A stretch of 64,000 nucleotides of DNA from Moraxellaceae bacterium (GCA_004173455.1 SECL01000020.1:1-64000), one strand, 5' to 3'; numbered from the stretch's first letter, positions 16,511 through 26,491 are shown. Notes: generated by a model not told the origin, from the sequence alone. Made by a program: numbers and translations.

Positions 16511-17280
16511 ACGTCCAGCAATTACAAATCGCCCTCAACACGTTGGTGACCAAGGAAATTCGCCGCTTTATGCGCATTTGGCCGCAAACCTTGCTGCCGC
16601 CTGCCATTACCATGAGTCTGTATTTTGTGATTTTTGGCAATCTAGTAGGTTCGCGTATTGGGCAAATGAATGGCTACAGCTACATGCAGTTTATTGTGCC
16701 CGGCTTAATCATGATGGCAGTGATTACCAATAGTTACTCCAACGTGGTTTCCAGTTTCTTTAGCGTCAAGTTTCAGCGCAGTATTGAAGAACTTATCGCC
16801 AGCCCAGTGCCGCATCATATTATCCTGATTGGCTATATTGTTGGTGGTGTAACGCGTGGCTTGCTGGTGGGTTTGATTGTCACCTTGCTGTCGCTATTTT
16901 TCACTGAGATGTCCATTCATCATGCCTTTGTGATGATCTTTACGGTGCTGGTCACTGCCGTGCTGTTTTCACTGGGCGGTTTTATCAATGCAGTCTATGC
17001 CCGCTCCTTTGATGATATTTCTATTGTACCGACGTTTGTACTGACTCCTCTCACCTATCTGGGCGGTGTATTTTACTCTATGGATCAGTTGGGTCCTTTC
17101 TGGCAAAAGCTATCCTTACTTAATCCCATTGTGTATATGGTCAATGCGTTCCGTTATGGCATTTTGGGCGCTAGTGATGTCAATGTCTGGGCATCACTGG
17201 CCATCATTAGTATTTTTTGCATTGCATTATATCTATTTGCCTATCACTTGCTGGCACGTGGTACAGGCATGCGTGAGTAA
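16507..17280 (+). CDS. yadH: ABC-2 type permease (YadH-like)
   Basis: A 257-residue integral membrane protein with six hydrophobic segments. Characteristic stretches MRIWPQTLLPPAITMSLYF, YSYMQFIVPGLIMM and LTPLTYLGGVFYS match E. coli YadH closely in position and wording. With YadG it forms an inner-membrane exporter of unknown substrate. Confidence 0.92.
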   Translation: MNVQQLQIALNTLVTKEIRRFMRIWPQTLLPPAITMSLYFVIFGNLVGSRIGQMNGYSYMQFIVPGLIMMAVITNSYSNVVSSFFSVKFQRSIEELIASPVPHHIILIGYIVGGVTRGLLVGLIVTLLSLFFTEMSIHHAFVMIFTVLVTAVLFSLGGFINAVYARSFDDISIVPTFVLTPLTYLGGVFYSMDQLGPFWQKLSLLNPIVYMVNAFRYGILGASDVNVWASLAIISIFCIALYLFAYHLLARGTGMRE

Positions 17281-17345
17281 TCGTTGTAACGAAGGCTATA
17301 ATGAATCTGCTGCTAAATATTGCTTAAACGAGTACTGGTTAAAAC

Positions 17346-18164
17346 ATGAGTGTTGAACAATCGCTGCTGGGACAAACCACCAGCTATCCCACAGATTATG
17401 CGCCTGAAATTCTGTTTCCGATTGCCCGCGCGCCATCACGGCAGGCTTATGCGGATATTGCAGGCATATCGCAGGGCATGGACTGGTGGCATGCTTTTGA
17501 GCTGTCATGGCTGGATTTAGCAAATAAGCCACAAGTTGCCATTGGGCGCTTGCACATTCCGGCTGATTCAGAATTCCTGATTGAATCCAAGTCACTCAAG
17601 CTGTATTTCAATAGCCTAAATTTTAAGTCTTTTGCAGATCAACTGGCCTTTATTGACTGTGTGGAGCGAGATCTTAGCCATACAGCCAATGCCCGTGTAA
17701 AACTTGAGCTGTATGATACTGATGCGCTTTTGGTTAGTCAGCCTATGGGATTTTGCCTTGATCCGCTTACCCCAGCCGGTTTTAGCCTGCATCCCGATGC
17801 AAGTTTGCTCAGGCTGGAAAACGCCAAAACGCAACAGATCAGCGAAGTGAGTCTCTACTCCCACTTATTAAGAAGTAATTGCCCGGTGACCGGACAACCG
17901 GACTGGGGCACACTTTTTATCAAATATCAGGGCATTAAACCTTGTTATTCGAGCCTGCTCGCTTATATCATTTCGTACCGCCAGCACAGCGGGTTTCATG
18001 AGCAATGTGTTGAACAGATTTTTGCGGACATCTGGCAACAACTGCAGCCTGAACGCTTGATGGTGTATGCCGCCTATACACGGCGCGGTGGGCTGGATAT
18101 TAATCCCTGCCGTGTGTCTGATCTGGACTGGCTGCCTTCACCCATTCGTTTGGCCCGACAATAA
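17346..18164 (+). CDS. queF: NADPH-dependent 7-cyano-7-deazaguanine reductase
   Basis: Reduces preQ0 to preQ1 in queuosine synthesis. The 272-residue length marks the long, two-domain (YqcD/E. coli type) form. The nucleophile C179 lies in SNCPVTGQPDW with D186 beside it; the first half has the ESKSLKLYFNSLN substrate-binding block. It follows yadGH by 65 bases on the same strand and may be co-transcribed. Confidence 0.95.
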   Translation: MSVEQSLLGQTTSYPTDYAPEILFPIARAPSRQAYADIAGISQGMDWWHAFELSWLDLANKPQVAIGRLHIPADSEFLIESKSLKLYFNSLNFKSFADQLAFIDCVERDLSHTANARVKLELYDTDALLVSQPMGFCLDPLTPAGFSLHPDASLLRLENAKTQQISEVSLYSHLLRSNCPVTGQPDWGTLFIKYQGIKPCYSSLLAYIISYRQHSGFHEQCVEQIFADIWQQLQPERLMVYAAYTRRGGLDINPCRVSDLDWLPSPIRLARQ

Positions 18165-18200
18165 TTTTTATTTTTGCATTAATATTTTTAGGAGATTTTT

Positions 18201-18860
18201 ATGACGAGTTATTTTGGTATTGTTCCATCCGATGCGCTCAAAAGTGATATTGAGCTGGCCAAAACCAATCGTGGCAGCAAAGACCCACAATATCCGCTGC
18301 GCGATAAAATTTCCTTAAAACTAAATGATGAACTAATTGATAATTTGCTGATTCAACTGGTACAGCAATTTCCGGCTAGCGAAAAGCGTGATACGGCTGA
18401 AAAACTGGCTGGCTACGTGCGTAGCACCGTGAGTGTGTTACTGAAGCAACTCTTGGGTAAAGCGCCGAATGAACAGGTCGTGAAATCACTGGATTTTCTG
18501 GAAAGCAGCAGTTTTGTCGACAATGCGGGCAATAATCGCATTGGTACATCTCTGCCTGATGATCTGGTCAACCAGCTTAAAGCATCTTTTGCAGCGGTAC
18601 ATGCTGGTGAAGGCAAACAACAGCGTCAGGCGCTGGCCACTCAGTTCAAGCTGTTTGCTGATCAGATCATCAAGCATTTTATGACTGACTATAACAAGAC
18701 ACTGGATCTGGGTCTGATCAAGCGCAAAGCGGCTGAGCTGGCAACCAGTGCAGTGGGCAAAGCCGTTCATATTGCCATTGATAAGCTTATTCCTTCTTTA
18801 ACTCAAGCCGAGCTTGAAGCAGTCGCCACGCATTTTGATCACTTGTTGATTCAAAAATAA
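18201..18860 (+). CDS. Conserved-looking hypothetical protein
   Basis: A 219-residue soluble protein not matched to a known family. Mostly helical, no signal peptide or membrane segment. An amphipathic stretch around ELIDNLLIQLVQQF and a repeated pattern of Lys-Leu helices suggest a helical bundle. ATG follows AGGAG. It sits 36 bases after queF and ahead of a terminator, so it is the last gene of that transcript. It is cautiously read as a lineage-specific core protein. Confidence 0.6.
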   Translation: MTSYFGIVPSDALKSDIELAKTNRGSKDPQYPLRDKISLKLNDELIDNLLIQLVQQFPASEKRDTAEKLAGYVRSTVSVLLKQLLGKAPNEQVVKSLDFLESSSFVDNAGNNRIGTSLPDDLVNQLKASFAAVHAGEGKQQRQALATQFKLFADQIIKHFMTDYNKTLDLGLIKRKAAELATSAVGKAVHIAIDKLIPSLTQAELEAVATHFDHLLIQK

Positions 18861-18885
18861 TTGGCTGTAAAAATTCTGCAACATT

Positions 18886-18912
18886 AAAGCCTGACAATTG
18901 TCGGGCTTTTTT
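18886..18912 (+). terminator. Rho-independent terminator
   Basis: AAAGCCTGACA and TGTCGGGCTTT pair into one stem (with one G-T pair) followed by more T. It ends the yadG-yadH-queF-18201 transcript. Confidence 0.85.
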
Positions 18913-19053
18913 ATGCCAGAATCTTATTGGTATCTTAATTCAACCTATAAAATCAATACGTCGCTTCTCTCAGCCAATAGTGGTTCCATGCTAAGATTTG
19001 GCTTCAAATTTCCTTCCTGTTTTTGTATTTGTTCTTCGTGGTTTTAGTTCTTC

Positions 19054-20196
19054 ATGCCTGAAAATCCGCAATATCGTTTTTTACGTTATGCCCCACGTGA
19101 TGGCAGCAATATGCAGCTTAGTCCCACCCGCTGGGAACGGATGCATGTTGATCCATGGCTTACTGGTCTGTTCCTGCTGATTGCCAGTATGGGACTCGTG
19201 GTGTTGTACAGCGCTTCTGCACAGGACACTGGGCTGGTGATTCGCCAGTTGGTCAGTTTTGTGATTGGTTTTGTGGTTATGCTGGTCATGGCGCAAGTAC
19301 CTCCCAAGATTTATCAGGCTTTTTCACCTTGGTTTTATGCTACTGGTCTAGTACTCCTGCTTGGTGTCATGGTTTTTGGTGAAGTCCGTATGGGGGCAAA
19401 ACGCTGGATTGATATACCCGGCTTTGGCAGTGTGCAGCCTTCGGAGTTTATGAAACTGGCCATGCCCATGATGACCGCATGGTTTTTGTCAGCTCGACCA
19501 TTGCCACCCACCTTTAAGGCAGTGGTGGTTACTTTGATGCTGGTTGGCATTCCTGTGCTACTCATTGCCGAACAGCCTGATCTGGGCACTTCCCTGCTGG
19601 TGATGGCCAGCGGGATGTTTGTGCTGTTTTTGAGCGGTTTGCGTTGGTGGATGATTGGTGCCTGTATTGCAGCAATAGCAGCCGTTATTCCACTGGCCTG
19701 GTTTTTCCTGCTACACGACTATCAAAAGCAGCGCGTGCTCACCCTGTTTGATCCTGAAGCTGATGCGCTAGGTACTGGCTGGAACATTATTCAATCCAAA
19801 ACTGCCATTGGTTCCGGCGGTATTTTTGGTAAAGGCTATCTCAATGGCACCCAGTCGCATTTGCACTTTTTACCCGAGGGACATACCGACTTTATTATTG
19901 CGGCATTTTCAGAAGAATTTGGTCTAGTCGGCGTGACTGTATTAATGACACTGTATTGCTGCATTGTTTTTCGCGCATTCCAGATCGCTTTTCGTAGCAA
20001 TCACAATTATGGGCGTTTACTGGGTGGCGCGATTGGGCTGTCCTTTTTTGTATATGTCTTTGTCAATGCAGGCATGGTCAGTGGCATTTTACCTGTGGTT
20101 GGCGTACCTTTACCTTTTATGAGTTATGGGGGCACTGCCATTATTACCCTGATGGCAGGTTTTGGATTACTGGTTTCCATTCACACCCATCGCTAA
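19054..20196 (+). CDS. rodA: Rod shape-determining peptidoglycan glycosyltransferase
   Basis: A 380-residue SEDS-family membrane protein that polymerises glycan strands during elongation. Ten hydrophobic segments; family marks are LYSASAQD near the start, QPSEFMKLA, AEQPDLGTS, and FLPEGHTDFIIAAFSEEFGL. The start at 19054 gives the cytoplasmic N-tail of about 30 residues before HVDPWL that is normal in this family, though no good ribosome site is seen. It is followed at once by mltB, as in many gammaproteobacteria. Confidence 0.95.
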   Translation: MPENPQYRFLRYAPRDGSNMQLSPTRWERMHVDPWLTGLFLLIASMGLVVLYSASAQDTGLVIRQLVSFVIGFVVMLVMAQVPPKIYQAFSPWFYATGLVLLLGVMVFGEVRMGAKRWIDIPGFGSVQPSEFMKLAMPMMTAWFLSARPLPPTFKAVVVTLMLVGIPVLLIAEQPDLGTSLLVMASGMFVLFLSGLRWWMIGACIAAIAAVIPLAWFFLLHDYQKQRVLTLFDPEADALGTGWNIIQSKTAIGSGGIFGKGYLNGTQSHLHFLPEGHTDFIIAAFSEEFGLVGVTVLMTLYCCIVFRAFQIAFRSNHNYGRLLGGAIGLSFFVYVFVNAGMVSGILPVVGVPLPFMSYGGTAIITLMAGFGLLVSIHTHR

Positions 20197-20224
20197 TTTT
20201 TATCGTTTTTGTTTTTTGGAAATA

Positions 20225-21310
20225 ATGATGTCACTTAAAAAATCGCTGTTACAGAAAAATTCATTCACACTCTCTTTCACACAATCCTTGCTCAAAAAAA
20301 TTCCTGCCTCTTTCCCGCTGATGGATTGCAGTATTGGCTGGATGGCGCTGGTCATGGTCGGGCTGAGCAGTACCGCAGCCTGTGCCAATGATTTTTCGCT
20401 TGATCCTGCCTATGCCAATTTCCGCCAGAAAATGATCAGTCAATACCAATTTAGCGGTGAAGAAGTGGATGCTGCCATGAACTCCGCCCAGCGTATTGAC
20501 CGCATCCTTTCCATCATGACGCGGCCGGGTGAAAGCAAACAATGGTATGAGTACCGTCCGCAGTTTCTGGTTGAGTCCACCATTAGCCGTGGCGTGCGTT
20601 TTAAGCAACAGTACGCCAATGCGCTATGGCGGGCAGAACAACAGTATGGCGTGCCCCAGTCCATCATTCTGGGCATTCTGGGGGTAGAAACTGGCTACGG
20701 CCAAAACAAAGGCAGTTTTCGCACCATTGATGCATTGTCTACACTGGCGTTTGGCTATCCCCGCCGCGCTGATTATTTTACCGATGAGCTTGCCGCGCTG
20801 CTGGTATTGTCCCGTGAACAGGGCCAACCGGTAGAAAGCTACGTAGGCTCCTATGCAGGCGCTTTAGGCTATCCACAATTTATGCCCAGTAATATTCGTA
20901 AGCTTGGTATTGATTTTGATCAGGATGGCAAGGTCGATATTATTAATGATCCTGTAGATGCCATTGGCTCAATTGCACACTACATGGCTACCTATGGCTG
21001 GCAGCGCAATGAACCCATTGGTTTTCGTGCCAACTATCAAGGGCCGGATGACACTCAAGTGGTTGCGCCCGATGGCCAGCTTGATAAAACCCGACCTGCT
21101 GGGGAGTTTGCAGCTCTTGGCCTGACCCCACTCAATCCTGCGGTCAAACTTGACCCATTGGACATGGTCAATGGCATCCGTCTCATGGAAGACTTTGGGC
21201 CGACGTATTGGATTGTTTATCCTAACTACATCACCATCACCAATTACAATTACAGCCGGAATTATGCGACTGCTGTTTGGCAATTGGGTGAAGAAATTAG
21301 CAGCCGCTAG
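20225..21310 (+). CDS. mltB: Lytic murein transglycosylase B
   Basis: A 361-residue enzyme that cuts peptidoglycan with 1,6-anhydro product formation. The catalytic Glu155 lies in ILGVETGYGQNKG; YAGALGYPQFMPSN and the IGSIAHYMATYGW block are family marks. I start it at one of two adjacent ATGs (20225 or 20228) after GGAAATA; a longer frame reaching back into rodA is ignored. The N-terminus is unusually long before the hydrophobic segment WMALVMVGLSSTAACA (about 39-54), whose TAAC could be a lipobox, as expected for a membrane-anchored MltB. Confidence 0.9.
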   Translation: MMSLKKSLLQKNSFTLSFTQSLLKKIPASFPLMDCSIGWMALVMVGLSSTAACANDFSLDPAYANFRQKMISQYQFSGEEVDAAMNSAQRIDRILSIMTRPGESKQWYEYRPQFLVESTISRGVRFKQQYANALWRAEQQYGVPQSIILGILGVETGYGQNKGSFRTIDALSTLAFGYPRRADYFTDELAALLVLSREQGQPVESYVGSYAGALGYPQFMPSNIRKLGIDFDQDGKVDIINDPVDAIGSIAHYMATYGWQRNEPIGFRANYQGPDDTQVVAPDGQLDKTRPAGEFAALGLTPLNPAVKLDPLDMVNGIRLMEDFGPTYWIVYPNYITITNYNYSRNYATAVWQLGEEISSR

Positions 21311-21595
21311 CTTCAACTTACATTGGTTACTTAAAGAAACCTACCTAAAATGCCAAAATATGTTCTTTTCTGAGCTTTTGAAATAATTACTTACATTATT
21401 GATTATTTATTGATCTAAAATCTACGAAAAACTATTGTTTTTGTAACTGAACGCTATTTTTTATTGGACAAGTATTTAAATTAGTCACTATGATCGCCAC
21501 CAATGACATTCATTTACGATTAAATGTGGCAAAGAAATCTTATGATGCTTGTTTCAATAAACAACATATAAGGTTCCCACTGGAGCGTTAGGCAT

Positions 21596-22255
21596 ATGCA
21601 AAAATCAGTATTTTCTGTACTGACCTTATCAATGGGTTTGGCTTTTACCACTGTATCTCACGCAGATCTGGTACAGGCACAACCACTGAGCAATAGTTCT
21701 GAGTCTGCCAGTCTAGCCAATCGTGTATTGGATCAGGATGGAAAAAGTATTAGTTCGGCCTTGTTCAAAATGAACACGCCTGCAACTGCGGCTTTAACCG
21801 CTAGCAAGCCAGCTATTGTTACTGCATTAAGCATTACAGAAACTGCAGGTAGCCGCGTTAAAACCGAAAATATTCCAACCCGTGTAGAAACCAATGATGC
21901 AGAACCGGGTATTATTGATCGCTTAAGTGCTGTTGCTTCTGAAGCCGTGCGCAAGTTTACCCAGACGGGTATGGCATCATGGTATGGTCGTCAGTTCCAT
22001 GGCCGTAAAACTGCTAGTGGTGATACCTTTGATATGTATGCCATGACTGCTGCACATCGTAGCCTGCCACTAAACTGCTATATCCGCGTTACCAATAAAG
22101 ATAATGGCAAAAGTGTTGTGGTTAAAGTGAATGACCGTGGCCCATTCCATGGTAACCGTGTACTGGATCTCTCCTATGCTGCTGCCAACAAACTGGGTAT
22201 TGCAAGCCGTGGCACTGGTAACGTGACCATTGAACGTATTGATGCCCCTAATTGA
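21596..22255 (+). CDS. RlpA-like septal ring lytic transglycosylase
   Basis: A 219-residue secreted protein with signal peptide (MQKSVFSVLTLSMGLAFTTVSHA) and a C-terminal double-psi beta-barrel (about 128-215) carrying GMASWYG, TASGDTFD, AAHRSLP and VNDRGPFHGNRVLDLS. These are the RlpA marks for cleaving glycan strands without stem peptides. It lacks both the lipobox of classical RlpA and a C-terminal SPOR domain, so it is a short periplasmic version. It lies alone after the rodA-mltB pair and ends at a hairpin. Confidence 0.85.
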   Translation: MQKSVFSVLTLSMGLAFTTVSHADLVQAQPLSNSSESASLANRVLDQDGKSISSALFKMNTPATAALTASKPAIVTALSITETAGSRVKTENIPTRVETNDAEPGIIDRLSAVASEAVRKFTQTGMASWYGRQFHGRKTASGDTFDMYAMTAAHRSLPLNCYIRVTNKDNGKSVVVKVNDRGPFHGNRVLDLSYAAANKLGIASRGTGNVTIERIDAPN

Positions 22256-22279
22256 TCTGTTCATGCGACAATAACTTTT

Positions 22280-22297
22280 AGCCACCTTCGGGTGGCT
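22280..22297 (+). terminator. Rho-independent terminator
   Basis: AGCCACC-TTCG-GGTGGCT with a stable UUCG tetraloop, followed by TTAATATTT. Ends the rlpA-like transcript. Confidence 0.75.
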
Positions 22298-22402
22298 TTA
22301 ATATTTCTGGAACTAAAATTTAGTTTGTCACATTGAAAGATTTCGCCTTGATTTGCTATTAGACTTATGGCATTGTCAAAAAGACATGAAAATAAAGGAA
22401 CT

Positions 22403-22789
22403 ATGCTCATGCGAAATCTTCAGCAATGGTTGGATGAATACAGTGAAAGCCACCGTAATATGACCAATAAACGTATTCACTGGTTGTGTGTCCCTGCCAT
22501 CCTGTTTTCTATTGTCGGTTTTAGCTGGCATTTAAGTACTGTCATGACCATTGTTTTGATTGCCTTAACCTTGCTGTTTTATGCTCGCCTCTCCCTGCCC
22601 CTGTTAATGGCCATGAGCGTCCTCATGCTATTGATGGTACTGCTGATTCACTGGCTTCCTGTCGGGTCAGGCTTTTTCGTGGGACTCTTCGTAGTAGCAT
22701 GGATCGGTCAGTTTTATGGTCACAAAGTAGAAGGTAAAAAACCATCCTTCTTTAAAGATCTGCAATTTTTACTCATTGGCCCAGCATAG
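22403..22789 (+). CDS. Mpo1-like (DUF962) membrane protein, C-terminus cut by an in-frame stop
   Basis: A 128-residue member of the DUF962/Mpo1 family, whose yeast member is a 2-hydroxy fatty acid dioxygenase. N-terminal YSESHRNMTNKRIHWLCVP has the family histidines, followed by hydrophobic segments and WIGQFYGHKVEGKKPSFFKD. ATG at 22403 has AAAGGA upstream. After GPA there is TAG, but the same frame continues for 24 codons (MDAAISKFFPNWRKHFVEQ and so on) to TGA at 22856-22858. Family members normally have such a tail after the GP(A/L)W motif, so TAG probably replaces TGG for Trp. The gene is either recently truncated or tolerates loss of the tail. Confidence 0.75.
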   Translation: MLMRNLQQWLDEYSESHRNMTNKRIHWLCVPAILFSIVGFSWHLSTVMTIVLIALTLLFYARLSLPLLMAMSVLMLLMVLLIHWLPVGSGFFVGLFVVAWIGQFYGHKVEGKKPSFFKDLQFLLIGPA

Positions 22790-22889
22790 TGCATGGATGC
22801 AGCAATCAGCAAGTTTTTCCCAAACTGGCGCAAACATTTTGTGGAACAAATGGCCTGATCAAATATAATTTAAAACGAAGGGTATATTT

Positions 22890-23345
22890 TTGAAGTTAGC
22901 CATTTATTTAGCGGGCTGTGGGCTATTGCTTGCTGCCTGCTCCAGCAACGATTCCTCCAGTATGCTAAAGCCAAGTCGCGTGTACGAACAATACAATGAA
23001 AAGGTGATTCATGGCATGCCTTTTGAACAGGAAAAAAGCTACTATACCGATGCCAAACAGGCAGAGGTAGAGCAAAAAATTCCTCAATATATGCAACAAA
23101 TGAAAAAAAGCCGCGAGCAGGTTATTCAGATTTATCAGCAAATGTCCCAGTCGGTCGCCAAATGCAAAAAAATTCAACTGGCACACGAACGTATTGAAGG
23201 CAATAGCGCTTATTTAACCTACGATCAAACCGATATCTGTAATCCCAATACCAATACACTGCAAAAAAATGCGCCGCAAAAACAGTCCGTGATAATGCGG
23301 AACGAGCAAGGCTGGAAAATCCATCAGGTAGAAATAGCCCTTTAG
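22890..23345 (+). CDS. Lipoprotein of unknown function
   Basis: A 151-residue lipoprotein starting at TTG (22890) after GAAGGG. Signal peptide with lipobox LAAC (Cys17). The mature part is charged and helical (YMQQMKKSREQVIQIYQQM) and ends with a strand-rich portion (VIMRNEQGWKIHQVEIAL) reminiscent of DUF4878/NTF2-like lipoproteins. Family not certain. Confidence 0.7.
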   Translation: MKLAIYLAGCGLLLAACSSNDSSSMLKPSRVYEQYNEKVIHGMPFEQEKSYYTDAKQAEVEQKIPQYMQQMKKSREQVIQIYQQMSQSVAKCKKIQLAHERIEGNSAYLTYDQTDICNPNTNTLQKNAPQKQSVIMRNEQGWKIHQVEIAL

Positions 23346-23405
23346 TCCTTCTCCGCCATTGCTGCTTTAGATAAAGTTATTGTGCATGTAAAATTGCCCT
23401 ATATA

Positions 23406-23430
23406 AAAATCCCGCCAAGAGCGGGATTTT
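23406..23430. terminator. Bidirectional terminator
   Basis: AAAATCCCGC-CAAGA-GCGGGATTTT, a 10-bp stem between the converging lipoprotein gene and tsf, with A and T runs serving both strands. Confidence 0.85.
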
Positions 23431-23474
23431 TATAAGCATTTTGCTTTCATTATTAATAGCTTAACGATTAATAA

Positions 23475-24353
23475 TTACTTGGCAGCTCCAGCTTGAGCAG
23501 CAGCAACTTCATCAGCGAAGCTTACTTCTTTCTTCTCAATGCCTTCACCTACTTCAAAACGCTTGAATTCAGTAACAGTCAAGCCAGCAGCTTTTAGTAC
23601 ATCGCCAACTTTCTTTTCGTTGTCGATTACATACGCCTGACGTAACAGGGTTACTTCATTCAGGTATTTGTCCAGGCTACCCTGAACCATTTTCTCAACG
23701 ATATTGGCTGGCTTGCCAGACTCAATCGCCTTGGCTTCAGCGATTTCTTTTTCCTTGGCCAAAATCTCAGCAGGAACATCTTCAGCATTCACAGCCGCTG
23801 GGTTAAACGCAGCAACGTGCATGGCAACGCCTTTACCAGTTTCTTCATCGCCACCGGTGTAAGCAACCACAACACCAATTTTCAGACCATGACGGTAAGT
23901 TGCAAGCTTTTCACCTTCCACGATGTAACCACGACGCACTTGAATGTTTTCACCGATTTTTTGTACCAGCTCAACACGTGCTTCTTCTACAGTCAGGCTG
24001 TCATCAAATTTCAGGTTTGCAATTTCAGCAGCATCAGTCGCGTTGTTCGCCAGTGCTACTTCAGCAACGCGATTGGCAAACTTAGTGAAGTTTTCATCTT
24101 TGGCAACAAAGTCAGTCTGGCTATTCACTTCAAGCAGTAAAGCACGATTACCGTCTTTAGCAATGATAATTGCACCATCAGCAGCAATGTTACCTGCTTT
24201 TTTGGCAGCTTTGGCTTGACCAGATTTGCGCAGGTTATCAATAGCCACTTCAATATCACCACCGGCTTCTGATAATGCTTTTTTGCATTCCATCATGCCA
24301 AGGCCGGTACGGTCACGTAGTTCTTTTACCATGCTTGCGCTAATTGCAGTCAT
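23475..24353 (-). CDS. tsf: Elongation factor Ts
   Basis: Guanine-nucleotide exchange factor for EF-Tu, 292 residues. N-terminal UBA-like domain with the signature [16 protein letters not shown], then the core motif [11 protein letters not shown] that inserts into EF-Tu. Follows rpsB on the same strand with a hairpin in between, the usual bacterial operon. Confidence 0.97.
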   Translation of the reverse strand: MTAISASMVKELRDRTGLGMMECKKALSEAGGDIEVAIDNLRKSGQAKAAKKAGNIAADGAIIIAKDGNRALLLEVNSQTDFVAKDENFTKFANRVAEVALANNATDAAEIANLKFDDSLTVEEARVELVQKIGENIQVRRGYIVEGEKLATYRHGLKIGVVVAYTGGDEETGKGVAMHVAAFNPAAVNAEDVPAEILAKEKEIAEAKAIESGKPANIVEKMVQGSLDKYLNEVTLLRQAYVIDNEKKVGDVLKAAGLTVTEFKRFEVGEGIEKKEVSFADEVAAAQAGAAK

Positions 24354-24402
24354 GCTTGTCTCCTAAACTGTCATTTAAATCAAGAATTTAATTACCAATA
24401 AA

Positions 24403-24434
24403 AACGGCCCATTGGGTTTACCGCCTGGGCCGTT
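24403..24434 (-). terminator. Hairpin between rpsB and tsf (partial terminator or attenuator)
   Basis: AACGGCCCA and TGGGCCGTT form a 9-bp stem; on the minus strand a T-run follows (GTTTTTATTGG). It lies inside the rpsB-tsf operon and may set the ratio of the two transcripts. Confidence 0.65.
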
Positions 24435-24514
24435 ACATCGGACTACTGGTGAATGGTGACGTTAAACCATGTCATAGCCATGAAAATCTGCCAATAAGAC
24501 CGATGTATCCAACA

Positions 24515-25291
24515 TTAAGCGTCGGTAGCAGCGGTTTCATCGCTCGCAGCAGCTTGTTCAGCTGGCTCGGCAGCTTTAGCCTGACCACCAGCCTGGTTTT
24601 GCGCGTATTCTTTACCAGCAATAATGGCATTGGCCACTGAAGATGCATACAGGGTTACAGCACGAATCGCATCGTCATTACCTGGAATAATGTAATCTAC
24701 ATTGTCAGGATTAGAGTTAGTATCCACGATACCAATCACTGGAATACCCAGATTTTTGGCTTCTTTAATGGCAATGGATTCATGATCAACGTCGATGATG
24801 AATAGCGCATCTGGCAAACCGCCCATGTTCTTAACGCCGCCCAGTGAACGCTCAAGCTTTTCCATTTCACGGGTACGTTCCAGCGCTTCACGCTTGGTCA
24901 GTTTGGCAAAAGTACCGTCCTGAGATTGGGCTTCCAGATCTTTTAGACGGTTGATGGACTGACGCAAGGTTTTCCAGTTGGTCAGCATGCCGCCCAACCA
25001 GCGATGGTCAACATAAGGCTGACCAGCACGTTGCGCTTGTTCACGAATAATGTTGCTGGCAGCGCGTTTGGTACCAACGAACAGTACCTTGTTCTTTTTG
25101 CTGGCCAGATTGTTAACGAAATTAAGCGCATCGTTTAACGCAGGAACAGTGTGCTCTAGGTTAATAATGTGAATCTTGTTGCGGGCACCAAAAATATAAG
25201 GACCCATTTTTGGATTCCAGAAACGAGTTTGGTGACCAAAGTGTGCGCCTGCTTGTAACAGGTCGCGCATGCTGACGTTATATTCTGCCAT
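24515..25291 (-). CDS. rpsB: 30S ribosomal protein S2
   Basis: A 258-residue S2 protein with [22 protein letters not shown] at the start, broken here by family marks [18 protein letters not shown] and [13 protein letters not shown]-terminal Ala/Glu-rich tail. Divergent from map across 235 bases, where its leader probably carries the S2 autoregulatory site seen in many bacteria; no fold was resolved by eye. Confidence 0.97.
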   Translation of the reverse strand: MAEYNVSMRDLLQAGAHFGHQTRFWNPKMGPYIFGARNKIHIINLEHTVPALNDALNFVNNLASKKNKVLFVGTKRAASNIIREQAQRAGQPYVDHRWLGGMLTNWKTLRQSINRLKDLEAQSQDGTFAKLTKREALERTREMEKLERSLGGVKNMGGLPDALFIIDVDHESIAIKEAKNLGIPVIGIVDTNSNPDNVDYIIPGNDDAIRAVTLYASSVANAIIAGKEYAQNQAGGQAKAAEPAEQAAASDETAATDA

Positions 25292-25526
25292 GATATTTAC
25301 CTTAAATATGGGTTAGGCCTCCATATGTCCTCATTGTCCACTTTTCGGTTTTTTAAAAACAAAAAAGCACCCAGATCAATGTGTCGACATATGTGTGGGA
25401 TTAACCGTCTGAACAACGGTTTTTGCAGCAATAACTTTGCTAAAAATTATTACCCAAAAGCATTTGCCAAAACGGGGCGCTATTTATACCATATATAGGT
25501 CATTTTTACCAAAAAAAATTAAGCCC

Positions 25527-26351
25527 ATGAATAGTTTTAGCTCACCAAACCGGCATCTGATCAAATCGCCTGACGCCATTGAAAAAATGCGGGTTGCAGG
25601 TCGTTTGGCTGCCGAGGTGCTAACCATGATTACGCCCTTTGTCAAAGCCGGTGTAAACACGCTCGAGCTAGACAAAATTTGTCATGATTATATTGTCAAT
25701 GTGCAAGATGCCATTCCAGCCTGTCTGGGTTATGGTGGTGCGCAAGGTCGCAAACCTTTCCCTGCGGTCATTTGCACCTCGGTCAATCATGTGGTGTGTC
25801 ATGGTATTCCATCAGAAACTAAAATTCTGAAAAATGGTGATATTCTCAATATTGATGTCACGGTGATTAAGGATGGGCATCATGGTGATACCAGCAAGAT
25901 GTTCATTGTAGGTGAAGGTTCGGTACTGGCCACACGCATTTGTACAGTCGCTCAGGAAGCCATGTATAAAGGCATGGAAACGGTTAAAGCCGATTCTTAT
26001 GTCGGCGATATTGGTGCTGCCATCCAGAAGTATGTGGAATCAGAACGGTTTAGCGTAGTGCGTGAATATTGTGGTCATGGTATCGGCACTATATTCCATG
26101 ATGATCCGCAAATTTTGCATTATGGCAAGGCAGGCACAGGCATGCGTCTGGAAGCTGGTATGACCTTTACCATTGAACCCATGGTCAATGCTGGCGTTTG
26201 GCAAACCCGTTTGCTGGGTGATAACTGGACTGTGGTCACTAAAGATCACAAATTGTCTGCGCAGTGGGAACACACGATTCTGGTAACTGAAACCGGCATT
26301 GAGGTGCTTACTGCCCGCCCAGAAGAAGATTTAAGCCGTTTTCAATCCTGA
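25527..26351 (+). CDS. map: Methionine aminopeptidase type I
   Basis: Removes the N-terminal Met of new proteins; 274 residues. The five metal ligands are visible in order: Asp in NIDVTVIKDG, Asp in HHGDTSKMF, His in CGHGIG, Glu in FTIEPMV, and Glu in WEHTILV. The ATG at 25527 (MNSFSSPNRHLIKSP) gives normal length; an upstream extension to 25437 is not family-like. Divergent from rpsB. Confidence 0.95.
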   Translation: MNSFSSPNRHLIKSPDAIEKMRVAGRLAAEVLTMITPFVKAGVNTLELDKICHDYIVNVQDAIPACLGYGGAQGRKPFPAVICTSVNHVVCHGIPSETKILKNGDILNIDVTVIKDGHHGDTSKMFIVGEGSVLATRICTVAQEAMYKGMETVKADSYVGDIGAAIQKYVESERFSVVREYCGHGIGTIFHDDPQILHYGKAGTGMRLEAGMTFTIEPMVNAGVWQTRLLGDNWTVVTKDHKLSAQWEHTILVTETGIEVLTARPEEDLSRFQS

Positions 26352-26396
26352 TATTTTAAGTTACCCGTTACTCCTGTTCTTGCGCTTTTCGAACAG

Positions 26397-26423
26397 AAAA
26401 ACCGCTCATCATGAGCGGTTTTT
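26397..26423. terminator. Bidirectional terminator
   Basis: AAAAACCGCTCAT-C-ATGAGCGGTTTTT, perfect 13-base arms, between the converging map and DegS-like genes. Confidence 0.85.
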
Positions 26424-26491
26424 TGATGCAGGTGCTTTAATAAGCTATGAGCAATAAGGCCAGTAGTAAATCATTTTAACTTACCACCACA

